A DNA stretch of 64,000 nt from Clitopilus passeckerianus (GCA_944990035.1 CALYLX010000101.1:310001-374000); one strand, 5' to 3'. Positions 22,314 to 34,092 are shown, counted from the first letter of the stretch. A program made the numbers and translations. The notes: a model not told the origin generated them from the letters alone.

Positions 22314-23832
22314 ATGATCGTTGCGGCCATTTTCGCTTTACTGCTCTCTGGGGTGGATGCAGCTGCTGAGGCTTCGAGCTCAACTCGAACACTCAGTCAC
22401 CGTTTTCTCAAGAACGACTTGGCTTCCGAATGCCGCTTTGATCTAGGCGACTCGACATATGATCTTTGTCCGTTGGTCCTCGAAAGAGGTTTGCGAGATG
22501 TTGAAGGAGAGAGGAAAATAATTGAAGAAGGGAGAGGACGACGGAAATGGGTACAGCGACGATATAGCTTCTCGTTTCTTGGGGCGAACGCCGATCCCAA
22601 TGTGCGAGGCTTCGCTTAGATTACCCGTCGCACCGCGAGCTCACAAATTTACAGTGCCCGAGAGGGACTTGGATATGTATGAAAGGTATCTCTACTCTAT
22701 GACATCCCTTCGAATTATGCTGATATTTCTCCGCTAGAAACCCAGGGCTCTGACCATTACCAGCACGAAAATACACCTGTCACTACGCGTACCCCGATCG
22801 CAGGCCCCAGCCGTCTGGGCACCTCGATTGCAGAACAAAGATCCAGAACTCCAGGAGGCTCTGAAGGCACAGAGAAGCACTTCAACACCCATCAACGTGA
22901 GTCTATAGTTTTCGCAACGAGGTCATGGAGGGCTGAATGACGCACGTTTGATATGATGGTAGGCCAGGCACCACTGCTGTTATTACTGAACGATCCTGCT
23001 CGAGCAGAGATTCAGTTCGAATGTGACTCAGACTCTGTGGTGAGAGCTCCCCCCGAGGTGTAGGTTCGAATAACGACTGATTCCCGATAGGATTCTAGCA
23101 TCTCCTTCCTAGGAGAGCGTGAGGGCGTTCACATGTTCAAGTGGCGATCGAGGCACGGTTGCCCAGTTCAGCATGATCATGGGACCTTCACAGTTCTCGA
23201 GGAGAGTGCAGATGAGATCCCAGATAAAGCGAAGGACGAAGATGACGAAACCGATCTCGTATCTCCACGTTCACCCAGAAAATTCCGGCTATGGATGACA
23301 ATAACCCTCCTGGCTTCCATGTAAGCTTGCCATCATCTCAGACAGTGGATATAACTGAATTCCGTTGAACAGGATTATGTTATTGACAGTAATAACATTT
23401 AAAACCTCGCCCCGAGCACGAACCGCCATCCGATCCCACATCTCCTCCTTCTCCGAAGGCATAGTTGAACGACTACCCAGTCTGGAGCATAAACTCCGTT
23501 TCGCCATTTCGTGGCTTACTATCCCCCATCCTCTATTCCGGAGCATCCGGTGGCAACTCCCTAAGTTAATTCGGTCACATATGCCAGTTTCTTGGCGGAC
23601 GAGCGAGAGCAGGCTGGTGCAGTGGGCGCAGGAGGACTCAGACCTGACGTTGGGATTGATGGATGAGAGTAATATTGATATGATGGTTAATGGGCAAGGG
23701 GTGTATAAAGCCGGAGGTGCTGAGGATTGGGATGGGGTAGAGATGAATGAGTTTATCCCGCTGAAGTCGGCGAGGGAAGTTCAGACGGCTAAGGATTATG
23801 GGAGTCGAGGGAGGAGCGATCGGTTTTGGTGA
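22314..23832 (+). CDS. Type I membrane protein with Atg27/MRH-like lumenal domain
   Basis: Exons 22314-22601, 22655-22685, 22738-22896, 22963-23039, 23091-23320, 23373-23832; 414 residues in phase. A hydrophobic signal peptide (MIVAAIFALLLSG) is followed by ECRFDLGDSTYDLCPL, RRYSFSFLG, CPRGTWICM, then AEIQFECDSDSV and FKWRSRHGCP. This is the order of Cys, aromatic and CPxGTWIC landmarks of Atg27/mannose-6-phosphate-receptor-like domains. One membrane helix follows (about 249-269), then a roughly 145-residue cytosolic tail with MNEFIPL near the end. In yeast Atg27 cycles between Golgi, endosome and the Atg9 pool in autophagy and vacuolar transport; whether this is the true orthologue is not settled. 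The middle exon (GSDHYQHENTP onward) is a low-complexity lumenal insert. The 53-base first intron is needed to reach CPRGTWIC; reading through it gives a stop. Confidence 0.82.
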
Positions 23833-24981
23833 AGCTTTAGAGAGAGGCGATTTTATGCTCTAATTTACCCGTTCGATTTGGATACCTTGTCTTGTGGATA
23901 TTGCGCTTTCGTTCGTCGAGATTTGTTATATTTCTTGTATTAAAGATCAAGGTTTGTAGGGACATCTTCTTCGTTCCGTACATGTATTTTACCAAGATAT
24001 ACTGGGAATGTAATGGACAACTGTTATGTATGCCAGTAGCCATTCTGTCCTAACCTAGCAGCCAGCCAAGGAATTCCTACAGTATGTCATGGCCGTGTCC
24101 CAGGACCAACTCTGGATGCAAGGGCTGTTCCCCCCCCCCCTGATCTGCGCAGGCAACGGTCCAATATCATCACAAGGCATCAGAATGTCCTTGTGGCAAC
24201 GTTGGCGCTCTAACCAGATGCTGTCGCACCTCACATCGGATGTTCAACCGAGAGAAGAGTGAATTGAATGCTCGAAGTGCTCGACCTGAAAATCTATGAG
24301 CGTCGTGGAGGCTGTCTGAGGTATCGTATTCAGCGCTCGAACGTCAGAAGTAATTGATTGCACTGACCTTATAGGTCATAACTGCCCACGTGAAAAGGCC
24401 GGAATGAACCCAAGTGAAGCACTGGGGAAGATCGCAGCACGCCTCAAACTTGCGAGCGGTAACCGTTACTCCTTAGGTTTGGTATGGTCGTTCTTCCTTC
24501 TCTTGAAAGCTTCAGAGATCTCCGTGTAGACAATGCAAAAGATGTCCCAGATCATGGTAAGCTGCAAGTATGCGGTCGGAGATGATGAGGGGCAGAAGCA
24601 AGAGGTATTTTGATGGTTTAGGGCAGGTCAGGTCGCGCTCCATGTGCTTACAACCGTTGACCAAATGTTGACCACACTCGACCACTTGTAGTTACGATCT
24701 CCAGTGTTTGGCCTCAAGTTCAAGTGCAACATCCTACATGAGGGGAGCATTATCAGCGCTCAGCTCCTCAGCTTGGAGCTGCGCATTGGAGCAAACCCCC
24801 TGATATCAACAACGGGGTGTTACCATCGGCGCCAGAACAGGCACCCCGCAGGATGTATCTCAGTTCAGGAGGGTACGCATCTACAGGCGCTGAATCATCG
24901 CCAACCCATAACAGACTACTCCGGCTATAGAAGGGCTATTCCTTCACCAATCTTCCAACACATTCAACAAGTACCTCCGCT
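23833..24981. other. Spacer with a C11 tract
   Basis: About 1.15 kb with no gene recognised. It includes a run of eleven C at 24130-24140. A plus frame at 24704-24985 overlaps the start of the hydrolase gene and looks like chance. Confidence 0.5.
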
Positions 24982-26289
24982 ATGACCCTCTACACATCGC
25001 ACATTGCACATCTTGAAGGTGGAATCGACTACTTCTATAACGACAGTGGTGCCCCGAATACCGGGAATTATACTACTCTCTTGATTGCGCACGGAACGGG
25101 ATTCACCACAGGTTCGTCTGTTCTTCTCGAATTCATTGGTGTTCAGTTTCTGATAGTACCCTTCAGAAACCTTTGGACGACTTTACCAATATGCTCCCGC
25201 AATGAATCTCAGAATCGTCGCCCTTAGTAGACGTGATTATCCCGGCACTACCAATTACTCTGACCAAGAACTCGACGACTGGAACTCTGCAAAAGAAATT
25301 GCTTGGGATCGGCTCGCCTCGCAGCTCGGACAATTTATCCAACACTTCATCAAGAAAGAGAATATACCCCAAATCACGGAAGATCGTGCCAGCGGTGGTA
25401 TCAGTATCATTGGGTGGTCAATGGGCTGTTCATTCACAACAACATTGTTCCTGGACCGGAAGTTGATTCCTCATGACTTCTTGGAGCCGTATATCAAAGA
25501 CGTCATTCTATACGGTAAGCCCCCCTACGTTTTCTCGATGGGAAAGCTTGACGCTAATTGTGTTTGTCGTCACAGATCCACCATTCACCGCCATTGGCGC
25601 ACCTATCCCAGAAGATGCGGAGTTCCAGAAGATCTATCTCCCTTGGTTGAACCTGGAAAAGAAGCCCATGGACGAAGTCGTCCGCAACTTCGCGATTTGG
25701 GTCAGCTCGTATTTTGATAACCCACCCAATCCAAAATCAGTCAATGAGCTGCCCTTTGGGAAACGTGGAGAAGTTGCTACCACTGATTCTCTCACTCCGG
25801 AGCAGTGGAAGACGCACCTTTGTGATGAGGGTGCCGCTAGGTCGGAGACCACGACGTGAGTTGTTTCTGCCTCCTGAATAGAACGAATAGACGCTGATGT
25901 GCCATATAGAGAACGTCTAGGAGTACCTATGAAACGCGCAGCGGACGCTCTGTTCCTCAACGTGTCGAAACCTGATGCTGTTTTCCCGAAGGCACATATC
26001 ACATATATCTCTGCGACACGCACGCCTTGGACCATGTGGTGGCCCTACCTGGAAACTGTCCAGCAGTATAAGGAACGCCGAGCAAAAGGGGAAGATGTTA
26101 GAAGGATAGTCTTTATCCAGGTTGAGGGTGGCAATCACTTCGTAAGTTGGCTATCTGTTGACAAGGATATCAGATTCTCATATGTTTTAGGTTCATTGGG
26201 ACGCACCGCGGACGTTTTTGAACGTTGTGGTCCTTGGAATGAATGCGAAGGATGAGGAGGGCGAGATTCATCGCGTTCAACAAGCTTAA
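24982..26289 (+). CDS. Alpha/beta-hydrolase fold protein
   Basis: Exons 24982-25111, 25167-25514, 25576-25855, 25910-26141, 26191-26289; 362 residues in phase. The oxyanion-hole stretch is TLLIAHGTGFT (about 32-44). The nucleophile elbow is GWSMG, with Ser near 128. Near the end lies GGNHFVHWDAP, giving catalytic His at 329 or 332. Loop residues between 190 and 260 (ENPP-like and Pro-rich) form the probable cap. No signal peptide, so likely cytosolic. The family includes esterases, epoxide hydrolases and lipases; the substrate cannot be told. The C-terminal exon ends in NAKDEEGEIHRVQQA. It sits about 85 bases from the end of the convergent split-barrel gene, so the two share a very short 3' intergenic space. 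Confidence 0.88.
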
Positions 26290-26374
26290 AGGATGCGGCA
26301 ATGTACCTCATAATTTTGATCCTAAATATTACAGTAGCTGTATACAAGGCAATCCGTATCCTGAATGCAAATTA

Positions 26375-27371
26375 CTACGCAAGATTCCTCAAGAACTTGA
26401 GATATGATGTTGCGACAACAGCCCCTGCTAAGAACGCCAGCACAACTTTCACATCTGACTCCCTAACACCTCCTGCTAGCTTCTGCTCCTTCATAGGTAC
26501 ACTGGCGACATCAGGAAGCCGCGACACGACCCTTTCGTCGTCCGGAGGGAAGTCCTCCTTCGGTAGGCAGAACGTTGCCTCGGAATCAAATGAACCCTCC
26601 AACGCTGGGAGGCCATCAACGCTATACACGTTCTGCGTCCTCCAGTAGTTCTTTAAGCCCTTTTTGAGGATACTTGTCTCTGACTCGTCCAGAGATCCGT
26701 CGTCGGGGACGGGGACTTCCGTCCCTTTGTCGACGTCGCCGCTTTCAAACATTTTGGAGACGGCGAGGAGCTTGTTGCGTGGTGCTCGGTAGGTGTAGAA
26801 TGGGACGCCGAAACCACAAGACTGGAGACATGGGGTTGGGCAGTGGTATGGTAAGGAATGGGTGGTGGACTCACTGTTGCGACTTTGAAGACGTCGATCA
26901 TGATGATGGACCTTGACCCACAAGTACGCTTGTCAGAGGGCAGAAGTTGCTCGTATTCGGGGGTTCCGAATTCGTATACCGAGGCTGTAAGAGAGTAAGG
27001 AACTGCAAGGTGCTTTTGAGCATAATGTACTTACCTTTCCCGTACAACCTCAGAATTCTGGGTGGACCCTCAAAAGCGTTGAAGAGGACCGTGATCCTCC
27101 CATTTTCTCGCACATGTGCGATTGTAGCAACACCTGATTGAATATCAGTACCCGAAGCGTTGTTGAACTGGAAAGTTAACGTACCGCTTCCCGTCAGGTC
27201 TTCGTACCACACCCGACTCTCATCCACGACGTGGAACGTGCCGTCAACCCCCTTCGGTGAGAGGTTGATCAGGCCGTCCTCGGAGAGTGGGGCAGTGGCA
27301 ATCCAGAAGACTTTCTGCTCGTCAATCCATTTGAAGAGGGAACGGGGGATGGTGTCATAGTATTTAACCAT
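26375..27371 (-). CDS. FMN-binding split-barrel (pyridoxamine-phosphate-oxidase-like) protein, paralogue 1
   Basis: Exons on the minus strand: 27371-27185, 27133-27035, 26984-26875, 26821-26375; 280 residues. The opening YYDTIPRSLFKWIDEQKVFWI and APLSEDGLINLSPKG, then FHVVDESRVWYEDLTGSG, HVRENGRITVLFNAFEGPP and RSIIMIDVFKVAT, are typical of the fungal split-barrel family related to pyridoxamine phosphate oxidases. These bind flavin or similar cofactors; the reaction of this branch is not established. The last exon adds a variable linker holding KNYWRTQNVYSVDGLPALEG and a C-terminal hydrophobic segment (VVLAFLAGAVVATSYL, about 255-274), so the protein is probably tail-anchored with the enzyme domain cytosolic. 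Exons 2 and 3 are 99 and 110 bases, the same as in the paralogue at 59396. A third, broken copy lies at 61498. Confidence 0.85.
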
Positions 27372-28498
27372 TAAGACCGGGTGGGGAGGAGTTGGGTGTA
27401 AGAGGATGGTGTATCTCCGGCATCCTTACGCTTCTTATAGTGCGGCAAGTTGTTACCCTATCCGAGCGAAAGCCAGAAGGGGGTGGAGAGAAGCAGAGAT
27501 TAAGCAGGCACGTGCTCCATTGAGTTCTGCTATGGCGAAAAACAAGCGAAAAACGTACGCGATCTGGCAACTGCGGTTCTGATGTTGCTGCCATATCTGA
27601 TAAGATTTGCTAGGCCTTGGCAAATCAGTATCATAGAGAGTATGCGTAAGCAGCAGCTGTAGGCATGACTGCCATGAGAATTCCATTATAAACGCGAGAG
27701 TCGAGTTGTAGGGTCTGGTTATTTCAGAGATTCAGGCAGATACTGTTGGTGCTGGAGGTCCTGAGAGCGAGGAGCATCAAACCAAGTGTTGGACCAGAAA
27801 TACTGGATGGGGACTTTCATCTCAACTGCCATGCCTATGTTGCGTGTAGTTTCCCTCGTTATCATACCTCACATCTGGTATGGTTGTTCCCAAGAGGTTC
27901 CAATGCGGTGTGCCGTGCTAATAGCTCGGCGGAAGAAAGACAGCCAGGGCTCCTGAAGCTCCCGACCAGTTCATAAGCGCCGGCTGCATGAGCGGCGGAG
28001 TGGGGTACTTTAAGTGCCAGAGATATATTACACATTGTTCTAAACCGTGTAAACTGAATGAACAAGATTTTCAAAGCAGGAGACCTTCAGGAGAGCTCTG
28101 AGCTCTGACTGCAGGGACATTAGGCAAACCGGTGATCCGGTGATTGCGGAGTCGGACTCTGGAAGAATGGGCGCTTGTCCAATGGTTGTGGTCTGTGCGT
28201 CCGAATTTCCAATTTCATCCGACTGTCGTGAATGGCATTGACATGGGCGCTGGGCATGTCATCTGGCTTCAGCGTGCGAGATAACCCGCTGTTTTCCTCG
28301 TGTACACTCTATACACCGTGCAGCACGCGTCAACGTTAAGAGGGAATCATTAAGAGACCTGTTGGTTGAGGATCATATAATCATAATCAGTATGTTTGCA
28401 GTCTCGTTGGTAGTTTAACGAGCCTACTGATCTTCAACAGCTTCCGTGCACTAAATAGGCGACGATTACACCTTGAGAGGCCTAAAAGCTAGGCAAAT
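27372..28498. other. Divergent promoter region between split-barrel 1 and ankyrin 1
   Basis: About 1.1 kb between two divergently transcribed genes. No coding frame of note. It should hold both promoters; no TATA box stands out before 28499, though AT-rich sequence lies near 28375-28390. Confidence 0.5.
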
Positions 28499-31400
28499 AT
28501 GGCACCTGCCAAAGCGCCCATTCACGAGGCTGCAGAAAAGGGTGAAGTGTCCAACCTTCAGGAACTTCTTGCTTCTGGTGCAGACCCCAACGCCAAATCC
28601 TCGGACGGTAGCACACCCCTTATCCTAGCGTCCTTGAAAGGACACACCTCCGTTGTTGAAATTCTTCTACAAAATGAGGACGTTGATGTCGACTGGAAGA
28701 GCGACAATGGCAACACGGCATTGTATTCCGCTGCTTCCCAAGGACATGAAGCAGTCTTCGATCTACTTCTCTCCAAACTCAACCTAGACAGCATGGACGT
28801 CAACGAAAGGCATGCCAATGGCCAGACTCTGCTCACCGGCGCTGCCTCCGAGGGAAAAGAGGAAATCGTCAAGACCATCCTAAGTTGGAAAGGTGTTGAC
28901 CTTTATGCTAGGACCATTGCTGGCGCCAGTGCACTCTACCTCGCTGCGCTCCACGGACACCCGAACGTGTTCCGCCTCCTGTGGGAGCGCTGTGGGAAAA
29001 TTATCGACATTAACACCCAATACATCGACCAATACACCATCCTTGCCGCCGCCTCTTCCAAAGGTCAAGAAGAGATCGTCAAAATGGTCCTAGAACGACC
29101 TGACGTCGACATCAACCTTCGTGCCAAATCCGGCAATACTGCATATTACTTTGCAGCGACCTACGGTCATGATGGTATCCTCAAGCTGCTCTTGGAGCGG
29201 CTGGGCAACAACGTCAACGTCAACGCCAGATTTTTCAATAAGCACACAATGCTGACCGCTGCTGTGACCAATGGCCATACAGCGGTCGTCAAGACCCTCC
29301 TTGAAAGGCCGGAACTAGATCTCACGCTCATCGTTAATGGCGTCCCACCACTCTATTCGGCTGCCAATGGCGGTCGTACAGAGATATTCAAGCTTCTCCT
29401 TGAAACTCTGGGCAAAAATGTCGACATAAACGCCCAATACTTCAACAATCACTCCGTCCTCACCGCTGCCACCGAGAGTGGACACCTAGAAATTGTACGC
29501 GAGCTCTTAGGGCGAGACGACGTTGATTTGAATATCAAGACCGTCTCCGGAGGCACAGCGCTTTACGCCTCCGCCGCCAAAGGTTTCGAGGAGATCTTCA
29601 AACTCCTCCTTGAACGACACGGGAAGAGCCTCAATATCAACGAGCAGTACATCGAGGACTACACCGTTCTCTGTATAGCTACAGCCCGCGGCCACGAGAA
29701 CATCGTCAAGCACATCCTAGACACGAGAGACGACATCGACATAAACGTTGCCGTCAAGGATGGCGCCTTCGCTGCATACCTCGCTGCATCAAATGGCGCA
29801 GAGTCGATTCTTTCCCACTTCTTCGAGCGGTTCGGCGATAAGATCGACGTCAATAGAAAGAGCAACAACGGTCATACGATGCTGACTGCTGCTGCAAACA
29901 ACGGGCATGAGGCATGCGTTCGCCTTATTCTCAAGCAAAAGGGCGTAGACCTGAAAGCGAAAGCTTCCAATGGAAGCACCGCTCTTTATTCGGCCGTCGT
30001 TAACGGGCATGAAGAGATTTATCGGCTCCTGCTGCAGCAGTATGAGGAGAACGGCCTGGACCTCGACATTAACGCGCAATATGTCAATGGATATACGCTA
30101 TTTTCTGCAGCTGTGGAGAAGGGGTACGAGTCTCTCGCGTTGGAGATCATGGGGAGGAAGGGCGTAGACCTGAACATAAAGACCAATACTGGCGGAACAG
30201 CACTTTACGCAACAGCCCTCAATGGTTACGCCACCCTCTACCGGCTAATTTCACAACGACTTGGAACCAAGCTTGCCATTAATGCCACCTACATCGATCA
30301 GTTTACGCTGCTTACGGCCGCAGCCTCGAGGGGACATGAAAATGTGGTTAGGCTGGTGCTGCAGAGGAACGACGTTGACTTGGAGATCAAGACCAAGTTT
30401 AACGCAACGGCGTTGTTCCTGGCCATACAGGGCGGGTACGAATCGATTGTGAGGCTGTTGCTACCACGAAGCAAGGCCAATATCAACGCTCGTTATACGC
30501 TCGGTCAAACTCTCCTCACCGTTGCCGCCGAGAGTGGACACGAGGCGCTGGTCAGGCTGATCATGCAGCAGAGAGGGGTGGATATGGAGGTGAAGACGAC
30601 CACTGGCGGGACAGCGCTCTATGCCGCAGCGAAGAATGGCTGGGATCCAATCTTCCATTTCCTGCTCGGCCAGAGTCAGGCAGATATCAACATGGGCTAC
30701 ACGGACGGCAACAGCCTGTTGTCTATCGCTTGTCTCAACGGCCACGAACCCATCGTTAGGACTCTTCTTGCAAGGGAGGATGTGGACGTAACGGTGCAGA
30801 ACAAGCTCGGTTTCACCCCACTGTACCTGGCCGCCATGCATAACCACGACGAGATATTCTGGGTTCTTGTCGACAAACTCGCAGCACAGGAAGCCGGTTC
30901 AGGGGTGACGAAGATGGAGGAGTGTCATGTCCTGCTTCATGCAGCTGTTTCCCAAGGTCACGATTTGGTGACGAAGATGTTCTTAAAACCCAGGCATGGG
31001 CACGGCGCTGTTGCAATCGACATCAACACAAGGAACGAGCACAACCAGACGCCCCTTGGGGTTGCTTCAAACAAGGGTCACGACTCGATCGTCCGGGATC
31101 TACTGCAGCAAAGCAAGGTCAATGTGAATGCCCAGGACAACGACGGGCTCACTCCGTTGATGGCTGCAGTCAAGAACGGCCACGCCCCGAGCGTCAAGCT
31201 CATCCTGCAGAGGCAGGGAGTGGATGCTGGGATTAAGAACAAGGAGGGAGAGACTGCCCTTTATCTCGCTGCGAAGGCTGGTAGGGATGATATTCTCAAG
31301 CTCCTTATTTCCCGGGCAAAGGTCGATATCAACGACCGCTTCCAAGGAGGCTTCACTGCTCTTTTACGTGCAGTCGCTGGGGGCCATATCAAGGTTGTCG

Positions 31401-32803
31401 AGACCTTGTTGGAGGAGGGGGATACAGATGCTGGGATCAGAGATGACAAAGGGGATACGGCGCTGCATCTGGCTGCAGCAGGAGGTTACTTGGAGATTGT
31501 GCAGCTGTTGTTGAGGAGGATTGAGCAGGTCACCTTCGACGTCAACAGTCAAAACGACGAGGGGCTTACGCCTCTCTTGACTGCTGTGGTCAATCACCAC
31601 GACGCCATTGTGAAAGCACTTCTGGAGCGGAGTGATGTTGACGTCCGGGTCAAGAATCGAGCTGGAAGAACTGCGCTACATCTGGCTGCAGCATCCGCTC
31701 GGGACGAAGTTGCGGGCCTTCTGTTGTCGAATGAGGGGATAGAGGTCAACGAGAGGGATGGTGATGGGATGACTCCACTTTGCTTGGCCTGTGCTGGAGG
31801 GCACGAGGCAATCGTCCAAGCAATACTCAAGAAAGAGGGTGTTGATGTCGAGGGAAGCAATAACTCGGACGAGACAGCGTTCTATCTCGCCGTCAAGAAC
31901 GGGCACGAGTCCATATTTCGGGTCCTCCTTACACGACTTGGGCCCGGTCTTGATATCAACGCCGGATACGCTGGAGAACAAACAGTCTTGCTTGCTGCGA
32001 CCCTTGGAGACCATGAGGGCATTGTCCAGACAATCCTGGAGAGGACGGATGTGGATGTAGGGATCAGGACCGTGGATGGGCAGGCACCAGTCTATGTCGC
32101 TGCCAAGAACGGACAGGTCCCAATATTCGGTATGCTTCTGCAGAAGCACGGTGCAAATATTGACATCAACGCACAATACGTCAACGGCAACACCTTACTC
32201 TCCTCTGCGGCGGCAAATGGGCACCTATACATCGTCAGGACATTGCTGAGCTTCGACCGGGATACGACGAACATACAAGTTGGGAACGATGAAGGCGAAA
32301 CAGCGCTATACCTTGCGGCTGCCAACGGTCATGAGAAGGTCTTCGCACTGCTACGAGCACATGAACAAGGCCGCAAAATCGACATCAACGAAAGATACCC
32401 CCGATCGAACACAGTCCTCATAGCTGCCTCTGCAGGTGGACATGAAGCAATGGTCAAGCAGATTCTCTCAGAGGAAGACATTGACCTTGAAGCTAGAAAC
32501 GATGTCGGGGAGACAGCACTCCATGCAGCTGCGTCTGGTGGTCATGAAGTTGTCGTAGCAACATTGCTCAAGAGAGAGGTTGAAGTCGAGCCCAGGAGTA
32601 TTGATGGGCATACGCCGCTGTCCATTGCAACGTTGAACGGTCATGAGGCCGTTGCAAGTTTGCTACTGCATCAAAAGGATTCCACGAAGGAGGACGAGGT
32701 TAGCGAGTACTTCTACGAGTTCTTCCCTGCTATGCAATCTTTCCTTCGTCCTTTCGTGTACAGTGAAGTGCAAAGTGGCCGTACGATGCCTATCCAGAAT
32801 TAG
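28499..32803 (+). CDS. Giant ankyrin-repeat protein 1 (1434 residues, intronless)
   Basis: One open frame from ATG to TAG, built almost wholly of ankyrin repeats, roughly 40 by spacing. Repeats alternate in two types: one begins DINAQY or similar and carries TLLTAAAxxGHExIVKxxLER; the next carries GGTALYxAAxNGHExIFRLLLERLG. The true unit is therefore a pair of about 71 residues. No N-terminal effector domain, signal peptide or membrane helix is seen. After the last repeat comes a short non-ankyrin tail, EYFYEFFPAMQSFLRPF, shared with the second copy. Ankyrin solenoids bind proteins; partners are unknown. Alone among its multi-exon neighbours (with ankyrin 2 and the 710-residue membrane proteins) it has no intron, which could mean retroposition or gain by repeat amplification. 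It shares its full architecture with the gene at 34350-38612, which lies in opposite orientation. Confidence 0.93.
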   Translation: MAPAKAPIHEAAEKGEVSNLQELLASGADPNAKSSDGSTPLILASLKGHTSVVEILLQNEDVDVDWKSDNGNTALYSAASQGHEAVFDLLLSKLNLDSMDVNERHANGQTLLTGAASEGKEEIVKTILSWKGVDLYARTIAGASALYLAALHGHPNVFRLLWERCGKIIDINTQYIDQYTILAAASSKGQEEIVKMVLERPDVDINLRAKSGNTAYYFAATYGHDGILKLLLERLGNNVNVNARFFNKHTMLTAAVTNGHTAVVKTLLERPELDLTLIVNGVPPLYSAANGGRTEIFKLLLETLGKNVDINAQYFNNHSVLTAATESGHLEIVRELLGRDDVDLNIKTVSGGTALYASAAKGFEEIFKLLLERHGKSLNINEQYIEDYTVLCIATARGHENIVKHILDTRDDIDINVAVKDGAFAAYLAASNGAESILSHFFERFGDKIDVNRKSNNGHTMLTAAANNGHEACVRLILKQKGVDLKAKASNGSTALYSAVVNGHEEIYRLLLQQYEENGLDLDINAQYVNGYTLFSAAVEKGYESLALEIMGRKGVDLNIKTNTGGTALYATALNGYATLYRLISQRLGTKLAINATYIDQFTLLTAAASRGHENVVRLVLQRNDVDLEIKTKFNATALFLAIQGGYESIVRLLLPRSKANINARYTLGQTLLTVAAESGHEALVRLIMQQRGVDMEVKTTTGGTALYAAAKNGWDPIFHFLLGQSQADINMGYTDGNSLLSIACLNGHEPIVRTLLAREDVDVTVQNKLGFTPLYLAAMHNHDEIFWVLVDKLAAQEAGSGVTKMEECHVLLHAAVSQGHDLVTKMFLKPRHGHGAVAIDINTRNEHNQTPLGVASNKGHDSIVRDLLQQSKVNVNAQDNDGLTPLMAAVKNGHAPSVKLILQRQGVDAGIKNKEGETALYLAAKAGRDDILKLLISRAKVDINDRFQGGFTALLRAVAGGHIKVVETLLEEGDTDAGIRDDKGDTALHLAAAGGYLEIVQLLLRRIEQVTFDVNSQNDEGLTPLLTAVVNHHDAIVKALLERSDVDVRVKNRAGRTALHLAAASARDEVAGLLLSNEGIEVNERDGDGMTPLCLACAGGHEAIVQAILKKEGVDVEGSNNSDETAFYLAVKNGHESIFRVLLTRLGPGLDINAGYAGEQTVLLAATLGDHEGIVQTILERTDVDVGIRTVDGQAPVYVAAKNGQVPIFGMLLQKHGANIDINAQYVNGNTLLSSAAANGHLYIVRTLLSFDRDTTNIQVGNDEGETALYLAAANGHEKVFALLRAHEQGRKIDINERYPRSNTVLIAASAGGHEAMVKQILSEEDIDLEARNDVGETALHAAASGGHEVVVATLLKREVEVEPRSIDGHTPLSIATLNGHEAVASLLLHQKDSTKEDEVSEYFYEFFPAMQSFLRPFVYSEVQSGRTMPIQN

Positions 32804-33037
32804 TAATACCACATCTTATACCACTATTCGTGTAACAAAGTGATAGATATCATGCTTCTTATTGCACTCGTGATTAGTAGGCAATAAGTATGTCTACAAA
32901 GTAACAGTCAGCTCTTCCATGGTTGATCAGATCAAGTTCTACCTCCGATTCTGTGCATTAGATCCGCTCTGTTATCATGATTCTACAGCCACCACAGTAG
33001 CCAGGTTTATCGCCATATTCTTCTTGGTAAGGTTAGA

Positions 33038-34092
33038 ATGTCTACACCCTCTGCATTGGAGACTTCACCATCTCTGGAACCTTTGAAGTCGCTCTTGGAA
33101 GAACCTGCATATGGGAAACTAAAAAACCTCTTCACCGAGTGTTTGCAGAGCTTCAGAAACGACCCTCAATGCTCCGATGACCTGAAAGCGTTCATAGCAG
33201 GGGACAACGACTGGAACTACTCCAAGCTGTAGGTTGCATAAATTGAAAAAGCAGAAAACCAGCAGTATTTATCTTAATGGTTAGGAAGGGCCTAATTCCT
33301 CCTCCACTCGTTGGCAAGGCGCTCACAGATGGGATGGCACCTTTCAGCAAATCGGAGACTTTCTTCACGGTAGACGCGTCAATCTTTGAAACCAAGTACT
33401 GCATTCTGACTACGTGGGTACAAGGACTATGATAGGCACTTCCCGGAGGACTTCATACTTTCCGCAACTAAGGACTCGTACATCATTGCAAATAGTGCTG
33501 CCCATGACACTCGTCTTTACTCCCCTTCTTGTGATCCGAATGGTCAAGATACTAGTGCGAGGGCTGGGATGGCATATCTGCACTTGCTGATAATACCTCG
33601 AGAGCGGGGTGCGTAGCGTTCATTTCATTACGGGCGATTGCTAAACCTGCTGTTGAAGTCTACAACATCGTTGCTCTAGAAGGACCAGCCATCATTGAGG
33701 AGATGGTTGGCCACTTTAAGTCATTCTGGCAGAAACCCGGCGCCGTCGTGAAAGTCCAGGCAAGAATCCAGTTTGCCCTTGACCAACGTATCGCAGCCAT
33801 CCACGAAACTTTCTCCAAAGACCCATCATCATTTCAACAGAGGATGGGTGTCGCGAATGAGATCATCCAGGCAGCTCAGGAATCTGCCCATGCGTTCTCG
33901 GAGAAACTTGGACATCTGTCGCCGGATGATTTTTTCTTCGGTTTTCACCCCGCACCTCATGCCAGTGTGGGGCATCTGCACATGCATGTTCTTCCCCTTC
34001 CGGACGAATTCAGAAGGTTCAGCACAGGCGTTCATGACTGGAAAACAATTCCGGCAGATGTTGTCTTGGAGGTGCTGAGAGACGAGATATAG
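33038..34092 (+). CDS. HIT (histidine triad) domain protein
   Basis: Exons 33038-33228, 33285-33395, 33436-33608, 33659-34092; 302 residues in phase, with introns of 56, 40 and 50 bases. The C-terminal part carries the triad VGHLHMHVLP (His-x-His-x-His at about 264-268), preceded by FFGFHPAPHAS. The HIT core begins around KHFPEDFILSATKDSYI and LHLLIIPRERVYNIV, as in nucleotide hydrolase and transferase members. HIT proteins cleave or transfer nucleotides through the middle His; which nucleotide is used here is not visible. The first 75 or so residues (acidic and Leu-rich) are not part of the fold and have no match I know. The 40-base second intron is short and is the weakest splice. It sits between two inverted ankyrin genes, starting 234 bases after the first stops and ending 257 bases before the second. 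Confidence 0.85.

Noticed and set aside
22602..22654. An apparent stop and frameshift in the Atg27-like gene
   Set aside because: A 53-base intron with GT-AG borders removes it and joins the frame exactly to the expected CPxGTWIC motif, so the gene is intact.
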